From: Sporosarcina sp. FSL K6-1508
GTDB lineage: Bacteria > Bacillota > Bacilli > Bacillales_A > Planococcaceae
Length of the DNA stretch: 64,000 nucleotides
Reading direction: 5' to 3'
NCBI RefSeq assembly: GCF_038007465.1
Contig: NZ_JBBOXF010000001.1
Span: 1,361,001-1,425,000 of the forward strand
Shown in pieces: positions 1-8,780 of this stretch. The notes beneath the pieces are model-generated. The model searched no databases, was not told where the DNA came from, and saw only the letters and a list, made by a program, of their open reading frames with translations. The position numbers and the translations under genes were made by a program. The first letter of the stretch is position 1, and each line of letters opens with the position of its first letter.

Positions 1-537
1 CTCATCCAGTATATAAAAGCCGTCAGGTCGAAAGCGAGCTTGAAACAAGTCAAGAAAACTTTCCCCATGTGAACGCTTCTCAAGTCCTTCTCCATATAAA
101 TCCCGAAGTTCATAATATGTTCTTGCGTAAGGCAACACTTCAAGACTATTCGGATCGCGCCGTTGTATTTCCTCCATTGTCAGTCGTGCCTCTTCCCGAA
201 TGTTGGCAATACCTCGTGTATACGTGATAAAGTCAGAAGCCCTGAAAAAGAATCCGTTTCCAGTTTTCACAGACCAAATAAGCTTCAATTCATCTGCGAG
301 TTCAAATGCCGGGGAAAGAGAGCGGTCTAGATTCATATGCTCTCCACTGATTAAAGTGCTGTCGGCAGCTGCCGCGATACCTTCAAGAAGTGTTGTTTTG
401 CCACTTCCATTGTCACCGGCAATAATCGTAACAGGAGCTTTCAATGTAAGTGATTCGAAATTTTGAATGACATCCGGATTAAACGGATAGCGATCTTCTG
501 CAGTCCGTCGAATGCGTCTGATTTCACGTAAAGTCAT
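1..537 (-). CDS. ABC-type ATPase, partial (C-terminal part outside window)
   Basis: Reverse-strand reading frame open from an ATG at 537 to the window edge (179 codons, no stop), so the gene is cut by the window. The visible part has a Walker A motif (GDNGSGKTT, about residues 42-50), an ABC signature-like SHGES and a Walker B ending in FYILDE at the very edge. This order fits a stand-alone AAA/ABC ATPase of the kind that binds and hydrolyses ATP without membrane domains. The start has AAGGGG just upstream. It lies 48 bp from the end of the Rieske oxidoreductase gene on the same strand, so it may be co-transcribed with it. The substrate or partner cannot be told from the sequence. Confidence 0.8.
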   Translation of the reverse strand, partial: MTLREIRRIRRTAEDRYPFNPDVIQNFESLTLKAPVTIIAGDNGSGKTTLLEGIAAAADSTLISGEHMNLDRSLSPAFELADELKLIWSVKTGNGFFFRASDFITYTRGIANIREEARLTMEEIQRRDPNSLEVLPYARTYYELRDLYGEGLEKRSHGESFLDLFQARFRPDGFYILDE

Positions 538-585
538 ACGAACACCCCTTTTCGACAGTATACCTGAAAAGGATGTCATCTTATA

Positions 586-1959
586 TTACAATTCTAATGG
601 TTTGGTTGCAGGGCCTTCGAGGACAGATCCATCTTTTCGAAAGCGTGAGCCATGGCATGGACAATCCCATGTTTCATCGCCGGAATTCCATCTCGTCCGG
701 CATCCCATATGTGTACAAATAGGCGAGTCAGTCCGGGTCAGATGGCCACCCGTGAACTCTTTCAAGACAAGTCCTGTATTTTTTAAAGCTTGTAATAAAA
801 ATGTGCCAAACCCCGTTCGATCAGGTGAATAAAGGGCGGAAGCTGCGTTCTTTTTTCCGACGATAAGGTCGCTGATAATTCGTGCGCCAGCCATTGAATT
901 CGATAATCCCCATTTTCGATATCCCGTACTTAAATAGACGTAAGGCATACTGGGAGAAATAATCCCTGCATAGGGAATCAAATCTGGTGTCTGCGGGTCT
1001 TGCGCCGACCAGCCATGCGTGAGAGTGGAAAGACTATATAACTCTTGCAAATCGGTGTATAGGCGGTTGTAATGTATTTGTGTATCACTTTCCATTCCAG
1101 CCTGATGACTTTCCCCAGATAGCAGAAAAAATGTTTTCCCATCAATCAGTGCGGTCCGAATCGACCGCTTCGGTTCATCGACGGCAATATATTGTCCGCG
1201 GAGCGGCATATCTCCTTCTGCGGCGACGATATAAGATCGATCGACTGATAATTTCATGATTTGGAGTCCGCGCAGGGCTTCAATTGGATAGTGGGTACAT
1301 AATACGAGTTCAGTGAATGTGACTTCATGCCCTGATTTCAAAGAGAGCAGCCGTTTTTTAAAATCCATTACTACTACATCCGATTGTTCGTAAATACGGG
1401 CGCCAGCTTCGACCGCCAGCTGTGCAAGATGCTGTCCGAATCGTACAGGGTGAATCTGACTTTCGTTATTCAAGGTAAGCGTTGCGTCAATTTGAAGCGG
1501 TAATTCTGAATTTCGCCCAAGTTCACCGGGGATACCAAGCTCCTTATAGGCTTTCATTTCATAATGGAGTAAATCAGTGCCGAGCTTTGATTGGGAATAA
1601 AGAATTGAATCAGCTGCTTTTAGTTCATCTTTTATAGCAATAGATTTCCCGAATTGAACGGCATCTTCATTTACATCAAAATACAGTTTGGCGTTGTCTC
1701 GTCCAAACTGTTTCAGTAATTTGGCGTAAACAAAATCATGTTGGGCAGTCAGTTTACCAGTGGAGTTACCCGTCGCCCCCGCTAGAATTGTATCTTTTTC
1801 AAGAAGGATGACGTTTTTTCCTTCCTTTGCTAAAAAATAAGCATTGGCAATTCCACTCAATCCGCCTCCGATAATACAGACATCACATGTGACATCCCCC
1901 TCGATTTTTGGGTATAGTTCCTGTGGATACGCGGTATTGAGCCATAATGAATTGTACAT
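586..1959 (-). CDS. FAD-dependent oxidoreductase with C-terminal Rieske [2Fe-2S] domain (YhfW-like)
   Basis: The protein is about 457 aa. Near its N terminus is a dinucleotide-binding motif (GGGLSG) in a DAO-type FAD fold, including the glycine-rich ATGNSTGKL segment. The last 50 residues hold a Rieske cluster site, CTHMGC followed by CPCHGS, which supplies two Cys and two His ligands. Such fusions are cytosolic oxidoreductases of unknown substrate, known in Bacillus as YhfW. I prefer the ATG at 1959 because GGAGG lies 7 bases upstream; an upstream ATG at 2007 would add 16 residues without a ribosome site. It is divergent from the DsbA-family gene. The substrate is not predictable from sequence. 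Confidence 0.88.
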   Translation of the reverse strand: MYNSLWLNTAYPQELYPKIEGDVTCDVCIIGGGLSGIANAYFLAKEGKNVILLEKDTILAGATGNSTGKLTAQHDFVYAKLLKQFGRDNAKLYFDVNEDAVQFGKSIAIKDELKAADSILYSQSKLGTDLLHYEMKAYKELGIPGELGRNSELPLQIDATLTLNNESQIHPVRFGQHLAQLAVEAGARIYEQSDVVVMDFKKRLLSLKSGHEVTFTELVLCTHYPIEALRGLQIMKLSVDRSYIVAAEGDMPLRGQYIAVDEPKRSIRTALIDGKTFFLLSGESHQAGMESDTQIHYNRLYTDLQELYSLSTLTHGWSAQDPQTPDLIPYAGIISPSMPYVYLSTGYRKWGLSNSMAGARIISDLIVGKKNAASALYSPDRTGFGTFLLQALKNTGLVLKEFTGGHLTRTDSPICTHMGCRTRWNSGDETWDCPCHGSRFRKDGSVLEGPATKPLEL

Positions 1960-2052
1960 AAAATAACCTCCGTCAAGTATGCTTGAAATAGCAGTAAGCA
2001 TATTCATTGTTACCTTCTTTGATGAAATTTAAAATAGAAGGAGGAAGGGTGG

Positions 2053-2697
2053 TTGAAAATAATGAAAATTGAAATATGGTCAGATTATGTTTGCCCTTTT
2101 TGTTATATTGGTAAACGTAGATTAGAAGAGGCGTTGGAGCAAACTGGTCTCGGGGAAAGTGCCGAAATCGTGTTCAAGGCATATGAACTGGATCCGAATT
2201 CGCCAGTGGAATCCGACATACCCATGCAGGTAGGACTAGCGGAGAAGTATGGAATGAGTATTGAAGAGGCAAAAAAGATGACTGATAACGTAGCGGTTCA
2301 AGCGGAAACGGTTGGACTGAACTATAATTTTGACAAAATGACACCAGCAAACACATTCAATGCACATCGTCTTGCGAAACTAGCCGAACAGGAAGGTGTC
2401 GATAAAACGGTATCTGAACAATTACTGCAGGCATATTTCATTGACGGAGAAAAAATTGGTAAGGACGATGTGCTGCTTCGTATTGCTGAAGGAGCAGGGA
2501 TTTCCAGAGACCGTGCAAAAGAAGTACTAGATTCTGACGAGTTTGCAGATGACGTAAAAATGGATATTGCAGAAGCTCAGCAAATAGGCGTGAAAGGTGT
2601 GCCGTTTTTCGTCATTAATCGTAAATACGCGATTTCTGGAGCGCAGCCGGCCGAAGCATTTGCGGATGCACTTCGAAAAGCTGCAGAAGAAGCTTAA
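2053..2697 (+). CDS. DsbA-family oxidoreductase, FrnE type
   Basis: Cytosolic thioredoxin-fold protein of 214 aa with a CPFC active site at the end of the first beta strand (YVCPFCYIG) and the cis-proline region (GVKGVPFFVINRKYAISGAQ) near the C terminus. This is the usual architecture and length of FrnE/DsbA-like protein disulfide isomerases. There is no signal peptide, so it probably works in the cytoplasm on thiol redox. GGAGG at 2040-2044 sits 8 bases before the TTG at 2053 and 17 before the ATG at 2062, so the TTG start is favoured. It is followed at once by a strong terminator, so it is probably monocistronic. The physiological target is unknown. Confidence 0.88.
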   Translation: MKIMKIEIWSDYVCPFCYIGKRRLEEALEQTGLGESAEIVFKAYELDPNSPVESDIPMQVGLAEKYGMSIEEAKKMTDNVAVQAETVGLNYNFDKMTPANTFNAHRLAKLAEQEGVDKTVSEQLLQAYFIDGEKIGKDDVLLRIAEGAGISRDRAKEVLDSDEFADDVKMDIAEAQQIGVKGVPFFVINRKYAISGAQPAEAFADALRKAAEEA

Positions 2698-2703
2698 TGA
2701 AAT

Positions 2704-2746
2704 AAAAACCGGCCATGTGATCATAATGATCGCATGGCCGGTTTTG
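2704..2746 (+). terminator. Rho-independent terminator after dsbA-family gene
   Basis: A 13-base perfect stem (AAAACCGGCCATG paired with CATGGCCGGTTTT) is closed by a short AT-rich loop and followed by T residues. It begins 7 bases after the stop codon. The symmetric A and T tracts could also stop transcription arriving from the other side. Confidence 0.85.
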
Positions 2747-2905
2747 TTAACTTACTAATAAATGTCCAAACTTCAAGTGCCATCCCTCGGAGCATAAGTT
2801 ATATCAGCTAGGAAGGATTGAATTGCATCTTTCCCTAGCGAAACATCCGCTTCGCCAATCTGATTTATGTCTGTCCGGGTTAAACAGCATCTTGAGCGTT
2901 TCTTA

Positions 2906-3433
2906 TTATTCTGCTGGATTTGCTTGCAGATCGATTGTGATTTTAATATCATCTCCAACAAGAACGCCGCCTGCTTCAAGCGCTTGGTTCCAAGTAAGGC
3001 CGAATTCTTTTCTTGAAATTTTACCTTCAACTTCGAATGCAGCTATATCTACGCCCCAAGGGTTTTTTGCTGTTCCTTCGTACTCGGCTTCGAATGTAAC
3101 TTTTTTCGTTACGTCTTTAACAGTCATGTCGCCAGTGACGTCATATTTGTTATCGCTTTTTTTCGCGATATCTGTTGAAACAAATGTTAGATTCGGATAT
3201 GTTTCCACATCAAAGAAGTCTGCAGAACGAAGGTGATTATCGCGATCATCACTGTTTGTATGGATTGTAGAAGCATCGATTTTAAAATTGATTTTAGCAC
3301 CTGTCAAATCTTCAGGATTACCTTCAATTGTACCCTCTACTCCAGTGAAACGCCCTCTTACTTTAGAAACCATCATATGTTTTACTGAAAAACCAACACC
3401 TGTATGTGAAGCATCTACTGTCCATTTTGTCAT
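2906..3433 (-). CDS. YceI family lipocalin-like protein
   Basis: A 175-aa beta-rich protein opening with WTVDASHTGVGFSVKHM, the hallmark N-terminal strand of the YceI family, whose barrel binds isoprenoid or fatty-acid-like amphiphiles. The whole family length is present: the central SADFFDVETYPNLTF block and the closing KDDIKITIDLQ-type strands are intact. There is no signal peptide, unlike E. coli YceI, so this is the cytosolic type common in Firmicutes. The start has AGAGGGGATG upstream. A sigma-A-type promoter with an MhqR-like palindrome over its -35 box lies just upstream, which suggests quinone or electrophile-responsive control (inference). Confidence 0.9.
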   Translation of the reverse strand: MTKWTVDASHTGVGFSVKHMMVSKVRGRFTGVEGTIEGNPEDLTGAKINFKIDASTIHTNSDDRDNHLRSADFFDVETYPNLTFVSTDIAKKSDNKYDVTGDMTVKDVTKKVTFEAEYEGTAKNPWGVDIAAFEVEGKISRKEFGLTWNQALEAGGVLVGDDIKITIDLQANPAE

Positions 3434-3467
3434 TACAAAAACATCCCCTCTGAATAAGTATAGTCTT

Positions 3468-3500
3468 ACTATATTCTAGATATATCTCGAAGTCAAGGTA
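3468..3500 (-). promoter_or_regulatory. sigma-A promoter and MhqR-like operator of yceI
   Basis: On the reverse strand TTGACT (3491-3496) and TATAGT (3468-3473) are 17 bases apart, a good housekeeping promoter. The forward strand reads TATCTCGAAGTCAAGGTA at 3483-3500. I recall the B. subtilis MhqR operator as TATCTCGAATTCGAGATA, which this matches at 15 of 18 positions. It overlaps the -35 element, where a MarR-type repressor would block RNA polymerase. The promoter is seen directly; the identity of the regulator is inferred. Confidence 0.55.
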
Positions 3501-3624
3501 TTTTTATGATTTAAATTTGAATAGGGTAAACAGTGGGATTTTACACTCAATAATAATTCCTTGTCAAAAGAAAAGTTTGCAAGCATACTATTAAAGATGA
3601 AAAGCTTTATATTGAAAGGGTTGA

Positions 3625-4551
3625 ATGTTGATGTCGAAGCATCAATGGTTTGAAGAACTTCAGAAAAAAATTAAGCGAGGCACATTATTAATAGACGAAC
3701 CACTGTGTAAATACACGATGACAAAACTTGGAGGGGCTGCAGACCTTCTTGTCATACCTGGTACTATAGATGAAACAGAAGCGACGGTACGTTACGCATA
3801 TGAAAATGAAATCCCTTTACTATTACTTGGCAATGGATCGAACATGGTCGTTAGAGATGGGGGGGTAAGAGGGATTGTTCTTCACTTGTCACAACTCAAT
3901 GCGATTAGAATAGAAGGTTCATTTGTGCATGCAGAGGCAGGTGCATTGATTATTGATGTTTCAAAACAGGCAGCAGCAGCTACACTGTCAGGTATCGAAT
4001 TCGCATGTGGCATTCCTGGATCGATTGGGGGAGCAATGGCGATGAATGCTGGTGCGTATGGCGGGGAAATAAAAGATATAATTGTACAGGCGACAGTACT
4101 GACGAAGGAAGGCAAGCGGTTAGTTCTTTCAAAAGACGAACTTGAACTCGGTTATCGCCAAAGCATCATTTCAACAAACGGCTATTACGTTCTCTCAGCA
4201 GATTTCCAGCTCACAGTAGGAGATCAGGAAGTCATTGATGAGAAAGTGTCAGATCTGACCTTCCAGCGCCAGTCAAAGCAACCGCTAGAATATCCTTCGG
4301 CTGGAAGCGTGTTCAAACGACCTCCGGGCTATTTTGCAGGCAAGCTTATTCAAGATTGCGGCATGCAAGGGAAAGGGCATGGCGGAGCAGAAGTATCACT
4401 GAAGCATGCCGGTTTTATCATTAATAAAAATAATGCGACCGCTTCTGATTACATTGAGACAATTGAAATGGTGAAAGCGGAAGTAAAGAAAAGATTCGAT
4501 GTCGATTTGGAACTTGAAGTGAAAATCGTTGGTGAAGAAATAGCAGAATGA
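3625..4551 (+). CDS. murB: UDP-N-acetylenolpyruvoylglucosamine reductase
   Basis: MurB reduces UDP-GlcNAc-enolpyruvate to UDP-MurNAc with NADPH and FAD, the second committed step of cytoplasmic peptidoglycan precursor synthesis. The 308-aa protein has the FAD-binding block LLGNGSNMVVRDGG, the AGIPGSIGGA-type loop (here ACGIPGSIGGAMAMNAGAYG), and the catalytic serine motif YPSAGSVFKRP of the type II enzymes found in Bacillales. Starts at 3625 (ATG), 3628 (TTG) and 3631 (ATG) are all possible, since AAAGGG at 3615-3620 lies 4, 7 and 10 bases away. It is flanked by its own terminator and appears monocistronic. Confidence 0.95.
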   Translation: MLMSKHQWFEELQKKIKRGTLLIDEPLCKYTMTKLGGAADLLVIPGTIDETEATVRYAYENEIPLLLLGNGSNMVVRDGGVRGIVLHLSQLNAIRIEGSFVHAEAGALIIDVSKQAAAATLSGIEFACGIPGSIGGAMAMNAGAYGGEIKDIIVQATVLTKEGKRLVLSKDELELGYRQSIISTNGYYVLSADFQLTVGDQEVIDEKVSDLTFQRQSKQPLEYPSAGSVFKRPPGYFAGKLIQDCGMQGKGHGGAEVSLKHAGFIINKNNATASDYIETIEMVKAEVKKRFDVDLELEVKIVGEEIAE

Positions 4552-4592
4552 AAAAACGGATGACCCAATAACTGGGCCATCCGTTTTTTTTC
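4551..4592 (+). terminator. Rho-independent terminator after murB
   Basis: AAAAAACGGATG pairs with CATCCGTTTTTT, the stem is extended by CCCA/TGGG with a small bulge, and eight T residues follow. It overlaps the murB stop codon. Confidence 0.85.
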
Positions 4593-4752
4593 ATGCTTAG
4601 GAAACGATAAAAACTCATAATATAGATAAGCCATGACGTAGAGACTTCAAATCCAGACTTAAGTGTTCGGGGGCTGAAGCCAACCCGTCTGTGAGGCTAA
4701 GTACGCCTCCTTATACATATATGGGGCTAGGATACGGCCGGCGATTTTCTTA

Positions 4753-5427
4753 TTACCGGGCGGTTTTACAAGAGAGCAGGGAAGGGTCGGTCACCTGGTC
4801 GTCTGTAATGTGTACTTGACACATTTTATTGTTGCTCATGAATTTAAAAATCCCGTTATTAAAGTCAGTCCCGATTTCTTTGAAGAAAATACCTTCAAAA
4901 CGAACTCCTTTGGACAGCGTGAAGTTGACGCGGAAACCGTTGCCGTCTTCGACTAAGTAAGCACGTACTCCTTTTTCAAACATGCCGTCAATTTCGTCTT
5001 TGATGGCGCGATCGACAGAAACGACATGGAAGTCAACAAATGTGATTTCCCGCAGCAATACATTCATGAACGAGCCTTTAGTAATCTCTTCCCATCTGCT
5101 TTGGGCTGTCTGGCCAAGAATAATTTGAGTAATGTTATGTGTATGTGCCACTTCCTTAATAACTTTGGCGGAAGGACGTTTTTCATTATCCCGAATTAAG
5201 AAGTCTTCTACCTCCAGCTCTTCAGCCAGTTCTTTCCAACGATCGATATACTCAGATTTTTCCGCGTCAAATTCATCATATGGAAGCGGGTCCACTGTTA
5301 AAATGTATAATGGACAATCCATGATTGCTGCTATTTTATGTCCGCGTCTAATGAGACGTTCACCATTTGGACCGTAGTAGACACAAACGAGAATACTCTC
5401 GTCCATACGACCTTTTACTTTGCCCAT
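4753..5427 (-). CDS. Universal-stress (KdpD-type USP) domain protein
   Basis: A soluble protein of about 224 aa. Residues 8-140 read like the USP domain found in KdpD sensor kinases (ESILVCVYYGPNGERLIRRG near the start, then ITQIILGQTAQSRWEEITKGS, an adenine-nucleotide-binding loop). There is no kinase, KdpD N-terminal or membrane segment. The C-terminal 80 residues are not recognised. I place the start at the ATG at 5427 because AGAGGTG precedes it by 9 bases; a GTG 12 bases upstream lies inside that ribosome site. The gene is divergent from the mrp antiporter operon. A role in sensing ion or energy state is only suggested by this context. Confidence 0.75.
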   Translation of the reverse strand: MGKVKGRMDESILVCVYYGPNGERLIRRGHKIAAIMDCPLYILTVDPLPYDEFDAEKSEYIDRWKELAEELEVEDFLIRDNEKRPSAKVIKEVAHTHNITQIILGQTAQSRWEEITKGSFMNVLLREITFVDFHVVSVDRAIKDEIDGMFEKGVRAYLVEDGNGFRVNFTLSKGVRFEGIFFKEIGTDFNNGIFKFMSNNKMCQVHITDDQVTDPSLLSCKTAR

Positions 5428-5836
5428 GACGGTAGTCACCTCTTAATTATTTTTTGGTTAGTTGAATTCCTACTGGCAGTTTTGATTGCTTGAAAACCAA
5501 ACAATTATATATGAAATTGTAACAAATGACAAGATGCGAATGCTTCAAAGTGCTAAGAGTTCAGTAATAGTGTATAATTTCCTGTATAAACTCTTTGAGT
5601 TCCCCCTAATACTGTTAGCTATAGCTCCCTATTATCCCGTCAGTCTCGACGCAGGTCAAGTTTACCCTATATAATAATGAATTTTTGCAAGACGTATATA
5701 ACACAGGTTGTATATTTCTGTAGATTTTCCGATAATTTATCACGACTATTTTAAAAGAAAAGTGTAAGTTTTATGACCTGGAATAATGGTTAGACCCTAG
5801 GGGGCCGGCCGCTCGGTGGCTCACAGAATGTGAGTT
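5428..5836. other. Intergenic region between USP gene and mrpA
   Basis: A 409-bp gap with no convincing gene. It holds an AT-rich promoter-like stretch near 5650-5685 (TCGACG, 18 bases, TATAAT) that could drive mrpA, leaving a leader of about 150 bases. The last 85 bases are a degenerate copy of the interspersed element listed separately. The gene-side third contains possible promoters for the reverse-strand USP gene (TATAAT at about 5500), but none is clear. Confidence 0.4.
5751..5835 (+). repeat. Degenerate copy of interspersed hairpin element
   Basis: The stretch resembles the left flank of the copies at 31.3 and 41.6 kb: AAGTGTAAGTTTTATGACCTGG here against AATTATAAGTTTTACAACCTGG there, followed by a diverged TTAGACCC for TCTAGCTCC. 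It ends in CTCACAGAATGTGAG, a small hairpin corresponding to CCTACAGGATGTAGG in the long copies. Its right end touches the mrpA start codon, so it forms the immediate 5' leader of the antiporter mRNA. Confidence 0.5.
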
Positions 5837-8368
5837 ATGAAGCGGGGGAATAGAACTTCATTCATCCTTATTGCAATATACGTTGCAATCTTAGACTTAC
5901 TGTTTTTATGGACTTACGTTTTTCTTAATCTGTTTAGTATTGGAGGTTTATATTCGTTGGCGATAACGATAGCTATTTTTATCCCGTTTTTAGCCGCTCT
6001 GCTCGTCCCGTTTATTTATAAGAGGGTGCAGAGTCGCAACATCGGGTGGTTTGTCATGGTCATTCCACTCGTCTTATTCATCTATTTTGTCAGTTTCATT
6101 CCTGCGGTAAGTGGCGGGGCAACATATATACATACGATTAAATGGATTGATTCTGCCGGAATCAATTTTACGACATATCTTGACGGGCTTAGTATGATTT
6201 TTGGGCTTCTAATCACTGGGGTCGGTAGCCTTGTAATCCTCTATTCCATATACTATTTGTCTGAACGAGAAGCATTAGGGCGCTTTTATATATACCTGTT
6301 GATGTTCATGGGCTCTATGTTAGGGGTTATTTTTTCGGACAACTTGATGGTGTTGTACGTTTTCTGGGAATTGACGAGTATTTCGTCGTTTCTTTTAATT
6401 GCATTTTGGTACCATCGCAAAAAATCCAGGTACGGTGCACAAAAGTCAATGCTCATCACTGTGTCTGGTGGAGTAGGAATGCTTGCTGGTTTTATCATGT
6501 TGCATACAATGACCGGGTCGTTCAGTGTGCGCGAAATTATTATGACGATTGGTCAGTATACAAATGACAGTTTGTTTTTACCTGCAATGCTGCTTGTGTT
6601 GCTCGGCGCGTTTACAAAATCAGCACAGTTTCCGTTTCATATCTGGTTGCCGGATGCTATGGAGGCGCCGACGCCAGTCAGTGCTTATTTACACTCGGCA
6701 ACAATGGTCAAGGCGGGAATATACCTCGTGGCACGCTTTACGCCTGTATTTGGCGGAGAAGCGGTATGGTTTTATACAGTCACTGGGGTGGGGATATTCA
6801 CGTTGTTCTGGGGTTCCGTCAACGCAGTGCGGCAAACAGATCTGAAGGCGTTGCTCGCCTACTCGACAATCAGTCAGCTTGGTTTGATTATGAGTCTCTT
6901 TGGACTCGGGTCGGCGGCTCTTAACGAAGGCTACAGTGCGGACTCGGTTATCTATACGCAGGCAACATTTGCCGCCATGTTCCATCTTATTAACCACTCT
7001 ACGTTCAAAGGTGCTCTTTTTATGGTCGTTGGTATTGTCGATCATCAAGTTGGAACGCGGGATATCCGAAGGCTGGGCGGTCTAATATCGCTTATGCCTG
7101 TGACGTTTACAATCGCAGTTATCGGAAGTTTTTCGATGGCAGGATTACCACCATTTAACGGTTTTCTAAGTAAGGAAATGTTTTTCGAATCCGTATTGAA
7201 TGTGCGTAATCTAGACATTTTCTCAATGGGGCCTTTGATGGGCAGCTTGTTGCCTGTTGTTGCTTGGATTGCAAGCGTGTTGACGTTCGTTTATAGCATG
7301 ATCATTGTTTTTCAAACATTTCTCGGGAAACATCAGCCAGATCGTCTTGATCGCAAAGCTTTTGAAGCTCCAATTGGGATGCTTGTTGCCCCGTCCATTC
7401 TTGCCTTGTTCGTCGTAGGCATATTCTTCTTCCCGAATGTGGTCGGACAATATTTGTTGAGTCCTGCGATGTCCGCGGTTTTACCTCCATTTGAAGGAGC
7501 GGAAGGCTTTGTTCCGCATATACAAGCTTGGCATGGTTTTAATGCACCTATCATGATGACAATTGGTGTCGTCGGGGTGGGCGCGTTGTTATACATCTTT
7601 CTCCGCTATTGGCGAGGGGTTTACACGCTTGCACCGATGCGCTGGAATCTCGATTCGATATACAACGGCTTGTTGATACAGACGGAGAGAGCTTCATCGT
7701 TCTTGACACGAACTTATATGACGGGATACCTCAGGGATTATCTTGTTTATATATTTGTGTTTTTCATCCTGACAGTTGGCGGTGGTCTGCTATGGACTGG
7801 CGGTTTTTCACTCGACTTTTCTAACGATGCTCCCATCACGATTAACGAGTACATTATCATCTTCGTAATGATGGGCGCGAGTATTGCCATTATTTTTGCC
7901 AAGTCGCGTATGACTGCCATCTTGTTAAATGGTGTCCTCGGTTATTCGATTGCTATTCTTTTTGTTGTGTTCCGAGCACCTGATTTGGCTTTGACGCAAA
8001 TTATTGTGGAAACTGTGACGACTGCGTTATTCCTCTTATGCTTCTATTTCTTGCCTGAATGGAGCAAGGAGAAATCGACTCGATCATTAAAAGTATTCAA
8101 GGGCATTATCGCCGTCTCTGTCGGAACTATTGTCACAGTACTTGCACTACTCGTCCAAGGCAATAAAATGTTCGAGTCGGTTTCCGTTTACTTTGAAAAC
8201 GCTTATGAGTTGGCGGGAGGCAAGAATATCGTCAATACGATATTGGGCGACTTCCGTGCATTCGATACGATGCTAGAAGTTGTTGTGCTTTTCATCGCAG
8301 GCATCGGCGTGTTTACATTAATCAAATTGAAGGCGGGAAAGGGGGATAAGGACGTTGAAGATCAATGA
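5837..8368 (+). CDS. mrpA: Mrp Na+/H+ antiporter subunit A
   Basis: Largest subunit (843 aa) of the seven-protein Mrp complex, which exchanges cytoplasmic Na+ for external H+ at the membrane and supports alkali and salt tolerance. About 20 hydrophobic segments are visible. The N-terminal two thirds is an ND5/NuoL-like proton channel with the key Glu (YVFWELTSISSF), Lys (GAFTKSAQFPFH) and Lys (SATMVKAGIYL) residues. The C-terminal third is MrpB/MbhD-like (FRAPDLALTQIIVET). Length is close to the usual 800 aa. The ATG has no good Shine-Dalgarno because a repeat remnant abuts it. It overlaps mrpB by 14 bases. Confidence 0.95.
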   Translation: MKRGNRTSFILIAIYVAILDLLFLWTYVFLNLFSIGGLYSLAITIAIFIPFLAALLVPFIYKRVQSRNIGWFVMVIPLVLFIYFVSFIPAVSGGATYIHTIKWIDSAGINFTTYLDGLSMIFGLLITGVGSLVILYSIYYLSEREALGRFYIYLLMFMGSMLGVIFSDNLMVLYVFWELTSISSFLLIAFWYHRKKSRYGAQKSMLITVSGGVGMLAGFIMLHTMTGSFSVREIIMTIGQYTNDSLFLPAMLLVLLGAFTKSAQFPFHIWLPDAMEAPTPVSAYLHSATMVKAGIYLVARFTPVFGGEAVWFYTVTGVGIFTLFWGSVNAVRQTDLKALLAYSTISQLGLIMSLFGLGSAALNEGYSADSVIYTQATFAAMFHLINHSTFKGALFMVVGIVDHQVGTRDIRRLGGLISLMPVTFTIAVIGSFSMAGLPPFNGFLSKEMFFESVLNVRNLDIFSMGPLMGSLLPVVAWIASVLTFVYSMIIVFQTFLGKHQPDRLDRKAFEAPIGMLVAPSILALFVVGIFFFPNVVGQYLLSPAMSAVLPPFEGAEGFVPHIQAWHGFNAPIMMTIGVVGVGALLYIFLRYWRGVYTLAPMRWNLDSIYNGLLIQTERASSFLTRTYMTGYLRDYLVYIFVFFILTVGGGLLWTGGFSLDFSNDAPITINEYIIIFVMMGASIAIIFAKSRMTAILLNGVLGYSIAILFVVFRAPDLALTQIIVETVTTALFLLCFYFLPEWSKEKSTRSLKVFKGIIAVSVGTIVTVLALLVQGNKMFESVSVYFENAYELAGGKNIVNTILGDFRAFDTMLEVVVLFIAGIGVFTLIKLKAGKGDKDVEDQ

Positions 8369-8777
8369 TGTCATTTTACAAACAGTGACCAAAATCGTTG
8401 TATTCATCATTTTGACTTTCGGCGTGGAATTATTCCTGTCGGGTCACAATAATCCAGGAGGCGGATTCATTGGCGGTCTTGTCCTTTCTTCTGCTTTCGT
8501 TCTTCTCTATTTGGTGTTCGATATCGAAACGGTCCATAAGGGAATCCCTTTCGATTTCAAAAAGATTGCGGCATTTGGTGTCTTGCTTGCAGTGGGGACG
8601 GGTTTGGGGTCAGTTATCTTCGGAGCTTCATTCCTTACCCAAACAGCCGCTCACTTCAACTTACCGGTGTTCGGGGAAACGGAACTGTCGACCGTCGTCC
8701 TATTCGAGGCGGGGGTGGCACTGACTGTTGTTGGTGTGGTTGTAACAATTATTTTAAGTATTAGTGAGGATGTGTAG
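8355..8777 (+). CDS. mrpB: Mrp Na+/H+ antiporter subunit B
   Basis: Small membrane subunit (140 aa, four hydrophobic segments) with the MnhB signature SGHNNPGGGFIGGL. It starts at a TTG preceded by AAAGGGGG inside the last codons of mrpA, so translation is probably coupled. Within the Mrp complex it packs with subunits A and C-G; no separate activity is known. Length and order match other Bacillales operons. Confidence 0.95.
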   Translation: MKINDVILQTVTKIVVFIILTFGVELFLSGHNNPGGGFIGGLVLSSAFVLLYLVFDIETVHKGIPFDFKKIAAFGVLLAVGTGLGSVIFGASFLTQTAAHFNLPVFGETELSTVVLFEAGVALTVVGVVVTIILSISEDV

Positions 8778-8780
8778 CTG

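Noticed and set aside
2808..2842. Imperfect hairpin (GCTAGGAAG / CTTTCCCTAGC) downstream of yceI
   Set aside because: It has a bulge, a long loop and no T tract in the transcribed direction, so I could not support it as a terminator.
2773..3030. 85-aa reverse frame overlapping the end of yceI
   Set aside because: It lies in another frame of the YceI gene and continues into an AT-rich gap without a ribosome site; yceI is clearly the real gene.
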